This document shows positions 1 through 5,007 of a DNA stretch of 5,007 nucleotides, one piece after another. The stretch covers positions 1-5,007 of the forward strand of contig CAIOUK010000070.1 of assembly GCA_903861445.1 (NCBI GenBank), given 5' to 3'. Source of the DNA: an uncultured Verrucomicrobia subdivision 3 bacterium (lineage in GTDB: Bacteria > Verrucomicrobiota > Verrucomicrobiia > Limisphaerales > UBA11358). Under the pieces are notes generated by a model. It did not search any database. It was not told the DNA's origin and saw only the letters and a list, made by a program, of their open reading frames with translations. Every line of letters starts with the position of its first letter. Positions within the stretch are counted from its first letter, which is position 1. Both the position numbers and the translations under genes were made by a program.

Positions 1-83
1 CCGCCGAATTTCTCGTAATACGACGGCAAATCCGTGCCGCCACCGCCGAGGCTGATGCGCAATGGAGATCGGGCAATAATCAT
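1..83 (-). CDS. GHMP-superfamily sugar kinase, HddA/galactokinase-like (N-terminal 27 codons only)
   Basis: Reading down from an ATG at 83 gives a 27-residue N-terminus that runs off the window edge. It begins MIIARSPLRISLGGGGTDLP. The R-S/A-P-L-R-I-S start followed by the glycine stretch GGGGTDLPSYY is the typical opening of D-glycero-D-manno-heptose 7-phosphate kinases (HddA) and related GHMP kinases, where this segment forms the first strand and the sugar-binding loop. Family knowledge: these enzymes phosphorylate the anomeric position of a sugar or sugar phosphate with ATP, ahead of nucleotidyl transfer. The ATG lies four bases after the TAA of the upstream oxidoreductase gene, so it is the last gene seen of the same operon. 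No strong ribosome binding site is visible, which suggests translational coupling. The ATP-binding motif and the rest of the protein lie outside the window, so the substrate (heptose phosphate, galactose, fucose or other) is not known. The family call is fairly firm. Confidence 0.8.
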   Translation of the reverse strand, partial: MIIARSPLRISLGGGGTDLPSYYEKFG

Positions 84-87
84 AAAT

Positions 88-1068
88 TTAAAAACCGCTA
101 TTTTTGTAAATCGTTTCGACAATTTGAAGTGCCGCACGCGCTTCGGCAAGTCCGGCGTCGGGCGTGAGTTTTAATTGAACATCTTGTTCAAACTGAATCA
201 TCTCAATTTTCCACGATTCGTCTGCACCGGGAAATTCATAAACTTTCGTGTCGGGAATGCCCATCTCCGGCTTCATCTGGTAATGAAAAAGTTTCTCGAC
301 GCCGTAACTGCCGCCCAGACCTTCAATGGCCAACTTCGTGTGGCGTCCGTAAATCTCGAATGAAAAAAGATTTTTCCATTCCGTGCAACTGACATGCAGC
401 CACGCGGTCTGGCCTTTCGCCGTCTGCAAGTTCAAAAAGGCATTGTCGTCCACCGGCATATTCCAGAAATATGTCGCCGCGTGCCCATCAACTTTTTGAA
501 ACTCACCGAGAAACCAACCGGCCAGATCAATCAAATGAATTCCTTGATCAATCAATTCGCCGCCGCCGGAAAGTTTCGGGTCCGCGCGCCATTCCTTGTC
601 ATAACCAATGCGCCCGCCATGACCGTAGCGCGCGCGCAAAAACATCAGTTCGCCCATCACGCCGGACGCAAAAATCTCCCGCGCCTTTTGAAACGCCGGA
701 TGATAACGATGATTGAAACCAACGCGGACACAGACTTTGTGCTTATCGGCGAGCGCAATCAATTCATCCAGTTGCTTCACAGAAATCCCAGCAGGCTTCT
801 CTACGATCACATGTTTACCCGCGCGAATCGCGGCGGCGGAAACATCGGCGAGCGCGCTATTAATTACGGCCACAACCACCGCGTCCACCTGCGGATTGGT
901 GACGGCGATTTTGAAATCGCCGACGGCTTTTCCGGTTTGCGCGAGCTTCACCAATTCTTCCGCTCGCGACAAATTTGTGTCGCATGCGACGACGAGTTTT
1001 GAACCGGCAGGCAAACCGGCCAGTCGTTTTTTCCCAATCAAGCCGCACCCGACAATCGCGTAATTCAT
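88..1068 (-). CDS. Gfo/Idh/MocA-family NAD(P)-dependent oxidoreductase
   Basis: This is a 326-residue protein of normal length for the family. The N-terminal Rossmann fold opens with AIVGCGLIG (residues 4-12). The second strand ends in an acidic residue (VVACD, Asp30), which favours NAD over NADP. The family signature EKPAG is at 90-94, with Lys91 as the conserved catalytic or cofactor-contacting lysine. GFNHRY follows at 117-122. The C-terminal domain carries GGGELIDQGIHLIDL (168-182), whose Asp174 and His178 form the D-x3-H pair of the active site. Family knowledge: members oxidise or reduce a hydroxyl of a free or nucleotide-linked sugar or inositol. The start ATG overlaps the stop of the upstream SDR gene (ATGA, 1065-1068), and a modest SD-like GGGGTG sits just before it at about 1072-1077. 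Four bases separate its TAA from the following kinase. In this context an oxidation or reduction on a precursor of a surface-glycan sugar is likely, but the substrate is not visible in the sequence. Confidence 0.93.
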   Translation of the reverse strand: MNYAIVGCGLIGKKRLAGLPAGSKLVVACDTNLSRAEELVKLAQTGKAVGDFKIAVTNPQVDAVVVAVINSALADVSAAAIRAGKHVIVEKPAGISVKQLDELIALADKHKVCVRVGFNHRYHPAFQKAREIFASGVMGELMFLRARYGHGGRIGYDKEWRADPKLSGGGELIDQGIHLIDLAGWFLGEFQKVDGHAATYFWNMPVDDNAFLNLQTAKGQTAWLHVSCTEWKNLFSFEIYGRHTKLAIEGLGGSYGVEKLFHYQMKPEMGIPDTKVYEFPGADESWKIEMIQFEQDVQLKLTPDAGLAEARAALQIVETIYKNSGF

Positions 1069-1931
1069 TTGTCACCCCACGTTTTGCCGCGATCTTTCGC
1101 CGTGATCCGGCGCAGGCAATAGATGTCCGATTTTACCAGTTCATCGCGGTGCTTATGAAAATTTGCCCAATCGTCCCACTGCGCGCTGATAAGTTTGCCG
1201 GTGATACCATTGCTTTCGGAACTGGCGAGATAGACGGCGAGATTCGCGCCGAGTTCCAGCGGCACCGCGCCTTTTTCTTTCCAGCCTTTGTTCTTCTCAA
1301 AAAACGCCGCGCCAACTTTTTCCGCACCCGCCGCAAGAACTTCGTCCACGAGCCGCGTCGCCAGTGCGCCGGGCGCGATGGCGTTCACGTCCACATGAAA
1401 ACTTTTCAACTCCTCTGCCAAAGTTTCCATCAAACGAACGACCGCGGCCTTTGAAGCGGCGTAGGAACTGATGTTCGGCAGCGGATTTGTCGCGCCGCCG
1501 CCGCTCAAAACCACGATTTTTCCGCGCCCAGCTTTTTTGAAATGCGGAATCACGGCGCGGCTCGGCAGCAGCACACCGAATAAATTGACGTCAATCGCCC
1601 GCCGCCATTCATCGAGCGGAACCGATTCCGTCGGGCCCATCGGCCCGTAAATGCCAGCGTTCAAAACCAGCGCGTCGAGCGAGCCGAGTTCGCGCAAAGC
1701 AAAAGAAACAAGCTCGTTCACTTGCGCTTCGTTGGAGACGTCGCAAGTTTTCGCGAAAACTTTTTGTGACGGAAATTTTTGGGCGAGTTCGGCGCGCGTA
1801 GCGGATAACTCTTTTTCGCCGCGGGCGCACAGCACGACGTTCGCGCCTTCGCGCAAAAAATGTTCGGCGATGGTTTTGCCGAGTCCCTGGCTGCCGCCGG
1901 TGATAAGCGCGTTGAGGTTTTTGAGTTTCAT
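1065..1931 (-). CDS. Short-chain dehydrogenase/reductase (SDR), sugar-cluster type
   Basis: This is a classical SDR of 288 residues from the ATG at 1931. The cofactor motif TGGSQGLG is at 11-18. Arg37 follows the second strand (LCAR), which suggests NADP. CDV is at 63-65, NAG at 91-93, and DVN at 114-116 supplies Asn116. Ser143, Tyr157 and Lys161 (YAASK) complete the active site, and PG at 187-188 follows. Ser143 lies 14 residues before Tyr157, one more than usual, because of the SGGGAT loop. After about residue 250 there is a C-terminal tail with an aromatic WDDW patch and DIYCLRRI...DRGKTWG, not part of the core fold. I chose the ATG at 1931 because TGA-C-ATG couples it to the upstream stop and MKLKN leads directly into the first strand. 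A GTG at 1940 would add three residues and overlap the upstream gene by eight bases. The role is probably keto reduction or hydroxyl oxidation of a sugar intermediate (inferred from context). Confidence 0.92.
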   Translation of the reverse strand: MKLKNLNALITGGSQGLGKTIAEHFLREGANVVLCARGEKELSATRAELAQKFPSQKVFAKTCDVSNEAQVNELVSFALRELGSLDALVLNAGIYGPMGPTESVPLDEWRRAIDVNLFGVLLPSRAVIPHFKKAGRGKIVVLSGGGATNPLPNISSYAASKAAVVRLMETLAEELKSFHVDVNAIAPGALATRLVDEVLAAGAEKVGAAFFEKNKGWKEKGAVPLELGANLAVYLASSESNGITGKLISAQWDDWANFHKHRDELVKSDIYCLRRITAKDRGKTWGDK

Positions 1932-1932
1932 G

Positions 1933-3201
1933 TCAGGCACGACCGACAGAAAGATGCTCGACGCCGGGGAGGTTTTTCAATTCCTTTTCCAAAAAACGAT
2001 TGGCGTCCACAAACACCGGTTGGCGCATCAGCGGAATAATTTTTACCCAATCCGCCTGTTGGAACTGCAACCACTCGGTGCAAACCGCAACCGCTTCGGT
2101 TCCGGTCACCGCATCAGAAAGATTGGCGGCGAGCGAAACGGATTTTAATTCGGGTGGAAGATTTTTTACGGCCGGATCAAAGGCGGAAACTTGCGCACCA
2201 ACGGCGAGCAATTGCTGACATAATTCCACAGCGGCGCTGCGGCGGAGCGTGTCGGTGTTCGTCGTGTAAGTCAGGCCAAGCACGCAAATCCTTTTGCCAC
2301 GCAAGTCACCGAGCCGCGCTTGCAGCCGCCGAAACGCCCAGCCGCGATGCAGATCATTGCTCTGCTTGATGGCGGGAATGACGGAAATTTTTTCACCGTT
2401 CGCTTCCGCCAGTTTTGAAAGCGTGACGACATCGCGCGCGAGCGTGCCGCCGGCGAACGGGCCGCCAGGACCAAGATACGCCTTCATCCCGATGCGCGCC
2501 TCGCTCTTGAGGCCGACGGAAACTTCTTTGGCATCCGCGCCCGTGTGTTCACAGAGTCGGGCGATTTCGTTGATGAAAGTGATCGAAAGCGCGAGGAACG
2601 AGTTGAGCGCGTGTTTGACCATCTCCGCCGACTCGGTGCGCATGAAAATCGTCTGCGCGGCGAACGGCTTGAACAATTCTTCCAGCAGAGATTTTTTTGC
2701 ATCGCTGCGGATGCCGACAATGGCGCGCTCGGCTTTCTCAAATGAATCAATAGCTTTGCCCAGCCGGAGATTTTCCGGCGAGCTGGCAAAGTGAAACTGC
2801 GGAAATTCCTTTTCCAGCTTGGCGCAAGTGCCGACCGGCAGTTGCGCGGAAATCAAAACCAACGCGCCGTTCGGCAACGAAGGTAGCGCGCGCCGCAAGT
2901 TGCCGAGAACAAAATCTACATCCGATTCGTCCGCGTCATTCACCGGCGTGTCATAAGTCAGCCAAAGCATGTCCGCGTTGGCGCAGGCCGTTTTGGGTTC
3001 GGTGGTGAATGACAGTTTTTTTGCCGCCAAACCAGCGGCGATCAGTTCGTTCAAGCCTGGCTCAAGCAGCGGCGCCTGGCCGGAATTCAACTTCGCAATG
3101 TTCGCCGCGTCGAAGTCCAAACCGACGACGGAAAAATGTTTCGCGCAACACGCCGCCGTGACGCTGCCGAGATGCCAGAGACCGAGGACGCAGATCTTCA
3201 T
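1933..3201 (-). CDS. UDP-glucose/GDP-mannose dehydrogenase-family protein lacking the catalytic cysteine
   Basis: This is a 422-residue protein with the full three-part family architecture. The N-terminal NAD domain has VLGLWHLG at 5-12, GLDFD with Asp29 contacting NAD, and LEPGLNEL at 46-53. SAQLPVGT (118-125) replaces the usual STVPVGT, and SPENLRLGKAI (141-151) replaces NPEFLREG. The central helix has Lys196 and Asn200 with FINEIA (209-214). The C-terminal domain starts at ICVLGLTY (305-312). The family's GGSCFPKD motif reads AGGTLARD (250-257), so the nucleophilic Cys is Thr253 and the following Lys is Arg256. Canonical members oxidise C6 of an NDP-sugar twice, through a Cys-bound thiohemiacetal. 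This protein probably does not work that way and may catalyse a single oxidation or bind substrate only (inference). The ATG at 3201 overlaps the epimerase stop (ATGA). An ATG at 3240 would add 13 residues read from the epimerase 3' end and is less likely. Confidence 0.9.
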   Translation of the reverse strand: MKICVLGLWHLGSVTAACCAKHFSVVGLDFDAANIAKLNSGQAPLLEPGLNELIAAGLAAKKLSFTTEPKTACANADMLWLTYDTPVNDADESDVDFVLGNLRRALPSLPNGALVLISAQLPVGTCAKLEKEFPQFHFASSPENLRLGKAIDSFEKAERAIVGIRSDAKKSLLEELFKPFAAQTIFMRTESAEMVKHALNSFLALSITFINEIARLCEHTGADAKEVSVGLKSEARIGMKAYLGPGGPFAGGTLARDVVTLSKLAEANGEKISVIPAIKQSNDLHRGWAFRRLQARLGDLRGKRICVLGLTYTTNTDTLRRSAAVELCQQLLAVGAQVSAFDPAVKNLPPELKSVSLAANLSDAVTGTEAVAVCTEWLQFQQADWVKIIPLMRQPVFVDANRFLEKELKNLPGVEHLSVGRA

Positions 3202-4172
3202 TTGCGCGTTTCGTAGACCCACTGGTTTTGCTGGAGCCATTGCAGCGTGCGGTGAATACCCTGCTCAATCGTCAACGCGGGTTTCCAGCCGGTGGCGCGG
3301 ATTTTTTTTGTATCGAGAAAGATGAACGGATTGTCGCCCACCCAGCCGCGCGCGCCGCCGGTGTATTCCAGTTTTGGTTTCAAACTGAGCGCGCCGCAGA
3401 GGTAGCCGATGGAATTGTTCACCTGCACATATTCATCGCAGCCGAGATTGTAAATTTCCACACCGTGCTTGGCTTTTGTGGCGGTGCTGAGATTAATGAC
3501 GTGCAACATCGCGCTGACACAGTCTTGAACGTAAAGATAACTTTTCCGCTGCGTGCCGTCGCCGAGCACTTTCAACCGGTCGGGGTGTTCGAGCAGTTGT
3601 TGGTAAAAATCGAAAACGTGGCCGTGGGTGTAGCGTTCGCCGAGAATGGAAACGAAACGGAAAATGTAGCCTTCGAATTGGTAGCCTTCGCAATACGCGG
3701 CGATCATGCCTTCGCCGGCGAGTTTGGAGGCGGCATAGAGCGATGTCTGCACGGGAAACGGCGCGTCTTCGGGCGTGGGGATTTTCTCCGCCTCGCCATA
3801 GACCGAGCCGGTGGAGCTGAAGGCGATGCGTTTGATGCCGTTGGCGCGCATGGCTTCGAGGACGTGAAAGGTGGCGATGGTGTTTTGTTGAAGGTCTTTG
3901 CCGGTGTGATTGAGGCCGAAACGCACGTCGGCATTGGCCGCGAGGTGGAAAACCGTGTCACAACCGGCCATCGCTTTCGTGAGCGCGGGCAAATCGAGAT
4001 TATCGCCTTCGCTGAGCCTGAAATTTTCATTTTTCAGCGCGCCCGCGAGAAATTTTTTCTGGCCGGTGACAAAATTGTCCCAGCCAACCACGGATTTGCC
4101 GTCTGCCAGCAGACGGTCAACCAGATTGCTCCCAATAAAACCCGCCGCACCGGTGACAAAGATTTTTTCCAT
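3198..4172 (-). CDS. NAD-dependent epimerase/dehydratase, UDP-glucose 4-epimerase-like
   Basis: This is an extended SDR of 324 residues from the ATG at 4172. The cofactor motif TGAAGFIGS is at 7-15, and WDN (Asp32) marks NAD preference. HLAANADVR is at about 76-84. The active site is Thr121 in SSTGSVYG (119-126) with Tyr146 and Lys150 (YAASK), the same 25-residue Thr/Ser-to-Tyr spacing as E. coli GalE. RFVSILGERY near 172-181, KSYLYVQD near 210-217 and the C-terminal GWVGD...LDTKKIRATGW are typical of NDP-hexose 4-epimerases. Family knowledge: these enzymes invert C4 of an NDP-sugar through a 4-keto intermediate in the cytoplasm. A 4,6-dehydratase role is less likely, because the usual Asp-Glu pair of RmlB-type enzymes is absent after Thr121. 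It is the first gene of the five-gene operon, and its stop overlaps the next start. A TTG at 4178 would add two residues, but the ATG reads straight into the first strand. Confidence 0.92.
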   Translation of the reverse strand: MEKIFVTGAAGFIGSNLVDRLLADGKSVVGWDNFVTGQKKFLAGALKNENFRLSEGDNLDLPALTKAMAGCDTVFHLAANADVRFGLNHTGKDLQQNTIATFHVLEAMRANGIKRIAFSSTGSVYGEAEKIPTPEDAPFPVQTSLYAASKLAGEGMIAAYCEGYQFEGYIFRFVSILGERYTHGHVFDFYQQLLEHPDRLKVLGDGTQRKSYLYVQDCVSAMLHVINLSTATKAKHGVEIYNLGCDEYVQVNNSIGYLCGALSLKPKLEYTGGARGWVGDNPFIFLDTKKIRATGWKPALTIEQGIHRTLQWLQQNQWVYETRK

Positions 4173-4284
4173 GTTCAAGCGCGGAGTTTAATGCGAATGG
4201 GAAAAAGCTGCCAGCGTTTTCAGCGACTGATCGGTTCCGTGCCAAGCTTGAATTGCCGCCGCAATCGGCTTACGCTGCCCGTTC
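4173..4284. other. Divergent intergenic region between sugar operon and nadE
   Basis: These 112 bases separate two divergent genes, so promoters for both should lie here. On the minus strand the best candidate I can find for the sugar operon is weak: CTGGCA (4214 to 4209) and CATTAA (4193 to 4188), with a 15-base spacer that is shorter than ideal. No clear Shine-Dalgarno sequence precedes either start. I see no long dyad, riboswitch-like structure or small ORF. Confidence 0.6.
4248..4276 (+). promoter_or_regulatory. Candidate sigma70-type promoter for nadE
   Basis: TTGAAT (4248-4253) and TACGCT (4271-4276) are separated by exactly 17 bases. They match the consensus boxes at 4/6 and 3/6 positions. 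Transcription would start near 4283, one or two bases before the GTG at 4285. Together with the missing Shine-Dalgarno this would imply a leaderless message. The match is weak and could be chance. Confidence 0.25.
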
Positions 4285-4555
4285 GTGAAAATAGCCCTAG
4301 CCCAAATCAACACGACCGTCGGCGACCTCGTCGGCAACGCGGCCAAAATCCGCGCCGCCTACGCGCGCGGCGTGGCGGCGGGCGCGGATCTGGTGCTGTT
4401 GCCGGAGCTGGCGCTGACCGGTTATCCGCCGCGTGATCTGGTGTTGAACGAGGACTTCATCGCCCAAAACCTGGCGGCGCTGGAACAGCTCGCGCAGCCA
4501 ACCGGCCGCACGGCGCTGGTGACTGGATTTGTCGGACGCAACGACCGCCGACCAG
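4285..4555 (+). CDS. nadE: Glutamine-dependent NAD+ synthase, N-terminal fragment (codons 1-90), interrupted
   Basis: Reading starts at a GTG (4285) with MKIALAQINTTVGDLVGN, the standard opening of the nitrilase-type glutaminase domain of NadE. LLPELALTGYPPRDL (38-52) contains Glu41, the first residue of the Glu-Lys-Cys triad. Family knowledge: NadE amidates deamido-NAD+ to NAD+ with ATP and ammonia, which the N-terminal domain draws from glutamine. It is cytoplasmic and normally about 550-680 residues. After Pro90 (4554) the homology stops abruptly. The plus-strand frame runs on to a stop at 4657-4659, but those 34 codons read into inverted sequence and are not NadE. The true continuation is on the minus strand at 4926 down to 4544. 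The gene is transcribed divergently from the sugar operon. The break is either an assembly or amplification artefact or a real inversion. No alternative ATG lies nearby, and the family start supports the GTG. Confidence 0.88.
4475..4555 (+). repeat. Left arm of an 81-bp perfect inverted repeat within nadE
   Basis: The 81 bases here are the exact reverse complement of 4927-5007. I compared the arms base by base and found no mismatch. They encode NadE residues 64-90 in the plus direction. Just past the arm the two copies diverge: the next base is A here and G on the other copy. The arm may be longer, since its partner ends at the window edge. Confidence 0.97.
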
Positions 4556-5005
4556 ATTGCAATAAACCACTGGGCACTTTGATTTCGCGGCCAGCCGGGA
4601 AAGCATTTCGCGCCGCGTGCGGTTTTTGCCGAGATGCCACGGCGAGGCCGAGGCGTTGAAAATCATTTTCACGCCGCCGGCCACAAGTTCTGTGGCCGGA
4701 TTGCGCCGGTAACGGCGTTCGTCCCAAAAATCCTCGTCGTTCCAAACGTCCTCGCAAATTGTCAGACCGATTTTTGCGCCGGCAAAAATCACCGGTGAAT
4801 TTTCCGGTGCCGGTTCGAAATAACGGTCTTCGTCAAACACGTCGTAGGTCGGCAACAACGTCTTGGTGCGCGTCGCAATGATTTTTCCGTTTTGTAACAG
4901 CGCGACGGCGTTGGTGGCCACGCGGCCTGGTCGGCGGTCGTTGCGTCCGACAAATCCAGTCACCAGCGCCGTGCGGCCGGTTGGCTGCGCGAGCTGTTCC
5001 AGCGC
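4544..5005 (-). CDS. nadE: Glutamine-dependent NAD+ synthase, inverted fragment (about residues 65-218)
   Basis: Read down from 5005, this strand first repeats NadE residues 65-90. It then continues in frame with residues that are missing from the plus copy: GRVATNAV (91-98), KTLLPTYDVFDEDRYFEP (112-129) with catalytic Lys112, and GLTICEDVW (144-152) with catalytic Cys148. NASASPWHLGKNR (181-193) and YCNLVGG (212-218) follow. This is therefore the middle of the glutaminase domain of the same gene. After Gly218 (codon 4546-4544) the family pattern, normally N/Q-D-E next, is lost. The frame reads on to a stop near 4457, but only through the reverse complement of the left arm. There is no true start here: the GTG at 4963 is internal. 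The NAD synthetase domain is absent from the window. Joined end to end, the two pieces give about 218 continuous NadE residues. Confidence 0.88.
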
Positions 5006-5007
5006 CG
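4927..5007 (-). repeat. Right arm of the 81-bp inverted repeat, reaching the window edge
   Basis: This is the exact reverse complement of 4475-4555, separated from it by a 371-base spacer. It ends at the last base of the window. The arm is NadE coding sequence and has no terminal dinucleotides, transposase gene or recombinase-site features that would mark it as an insertion-sequence end. Confidence 0.97.

Noticed and set aside
394..1002. Plus-strand open frame of 202 codons opposite the Gfo/Idh/MocA gene
   Set aside because: It has no recognisable domain and lies fully antisense to a confidently identified gene. It is a shadow.
3202..3240. Upstream ATG at 3240 for the dehydrogenase gene (13 extra residues)
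   Set aside because: The extra residues come from the epimerase 3' coding region in another frame. The ATG at 3201 gives the normal MKICVLGLWHLG start and an ATGA overlap.
4188..4214. Minus-strand promoter for the sugar operon (CTGGCA and CATTAA)
   Set aside because: The spacer is only 15 bases and both boxes are poor. It is mentioned under the intergenic region but is too weak for its own feature.
3228..4436. Long plus-strand open frame of 402 codons opposite the epimerase gene
   Set aside because: It lies antisense to a gene with clear family motifs, shows no recognisable domain, and runs on into the nadE start. It is a by-product of GC-rich third positions on the other strand.
4556..4659. 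C-terminal 34 codons of the plus-strand frame that begins as nadE
   Set aside because: They are the reverse strand of NadE codons ~183-214 read in the wrong direction after the inversion, so they are not a real protein end.
4422..4757. Minus-strand open frame of 111 codons
   Set aside because: It is in a different frame from the NadE-coding minus frame over the same bases and has an arginine-rich, low-meaning composition. It is a shadow.
4457..4963. Minus-strand NadE frame taken as a complete gene starting at the GTG at 4963
   Set aside because: The homology continues upstream of 4963 to the window edge and stops after residue 218 near 4544. The GTG is an internal Val codon, and the last ~29 codons come from the reverse complement of the repeat arm.
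4475..5007. Invertible DNA switch (phase variation) flanked by 81-bp inverted repeats
   Set aside because: Flipping the 371-base spacer would extend NadE to residue 218, but the reverse-complement arm would still follow, so neither orientation gives a working gene. There is no recombinase nearby, and nadE is a housekeeping gene.

Overview
This window comes from a bacterial chromosome or metagenomic contig that is moderately GC-rich and tightly packed. The lineage cannot be fixed from the sequence. A Verrucomicrobiota/PVC-type bacterium is a weak guess, based on the general look of the proteins, the mix of GC-rich codons with A/T-run words, and the scarcity of clear Shine-Dalgarno sites. Treat it as a guess.

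Positions 1-4172 hold one minus-strand operon of five genes. In transcription order they are: a GalE-like NAD-dependent sugar epimerase (4172 to 3198), a UDP-glucose/GDP-mannose dehydrogenase-family protein (3201 to 1933), a short-chain dehydrogenase (1931 to 1065), a Gfo/Idh/MocA oxidoreductase (1068 to 88), and the first 27 codons of a GHMP-superfamily sugar kinase resembling HddA/galactokinase (83 to 1, cut by the window edge). The junctions are ATGA, TGA-C-ATG, ATGA and a 4-nt gap, so the genes are almost certainly co-transcribed and translationally coupled. Together they look like a nucleotide-sugar or heptose module for a surface glycan: epimerisation, two or three NAD(P)-dependent redox steps, and sugar-phosphate activation. 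The substrate cannot be read from the sequence.

Positions 4173-4284 form a short intergenic region between divergent genes. The plus-strand gene that follows is nadE (glutamine-dependent NAD+ synthase), starting at a GTG at 4285. It is intact only for about 90 codons. The next part of the same gene (to about residue 218) lies on the opposite strand, at 5005 down to 4544. An 81-bp perfect inverted repeat (4475-4555 and 4927-5007) duplicates codons 64-90 in opposite orientation. This fold-back arrangement, with an approximately 11-nt microhomology at the junction, is most simply a chimeric amplification or assembly artefact at a contig end. A real inverted duplication that destroys nadE is the alternative.

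The most biologically interesting item is the dehydrogenase at 1933-3201. It keeps the family's overall architecture, but the catalytic-cysteine motif (usually GGSCFPKD) reads AGGTLARD, so the nucleophile is Thr in place of Cys. I saw no CRISPR, RNA gene, mobile element or defence system.
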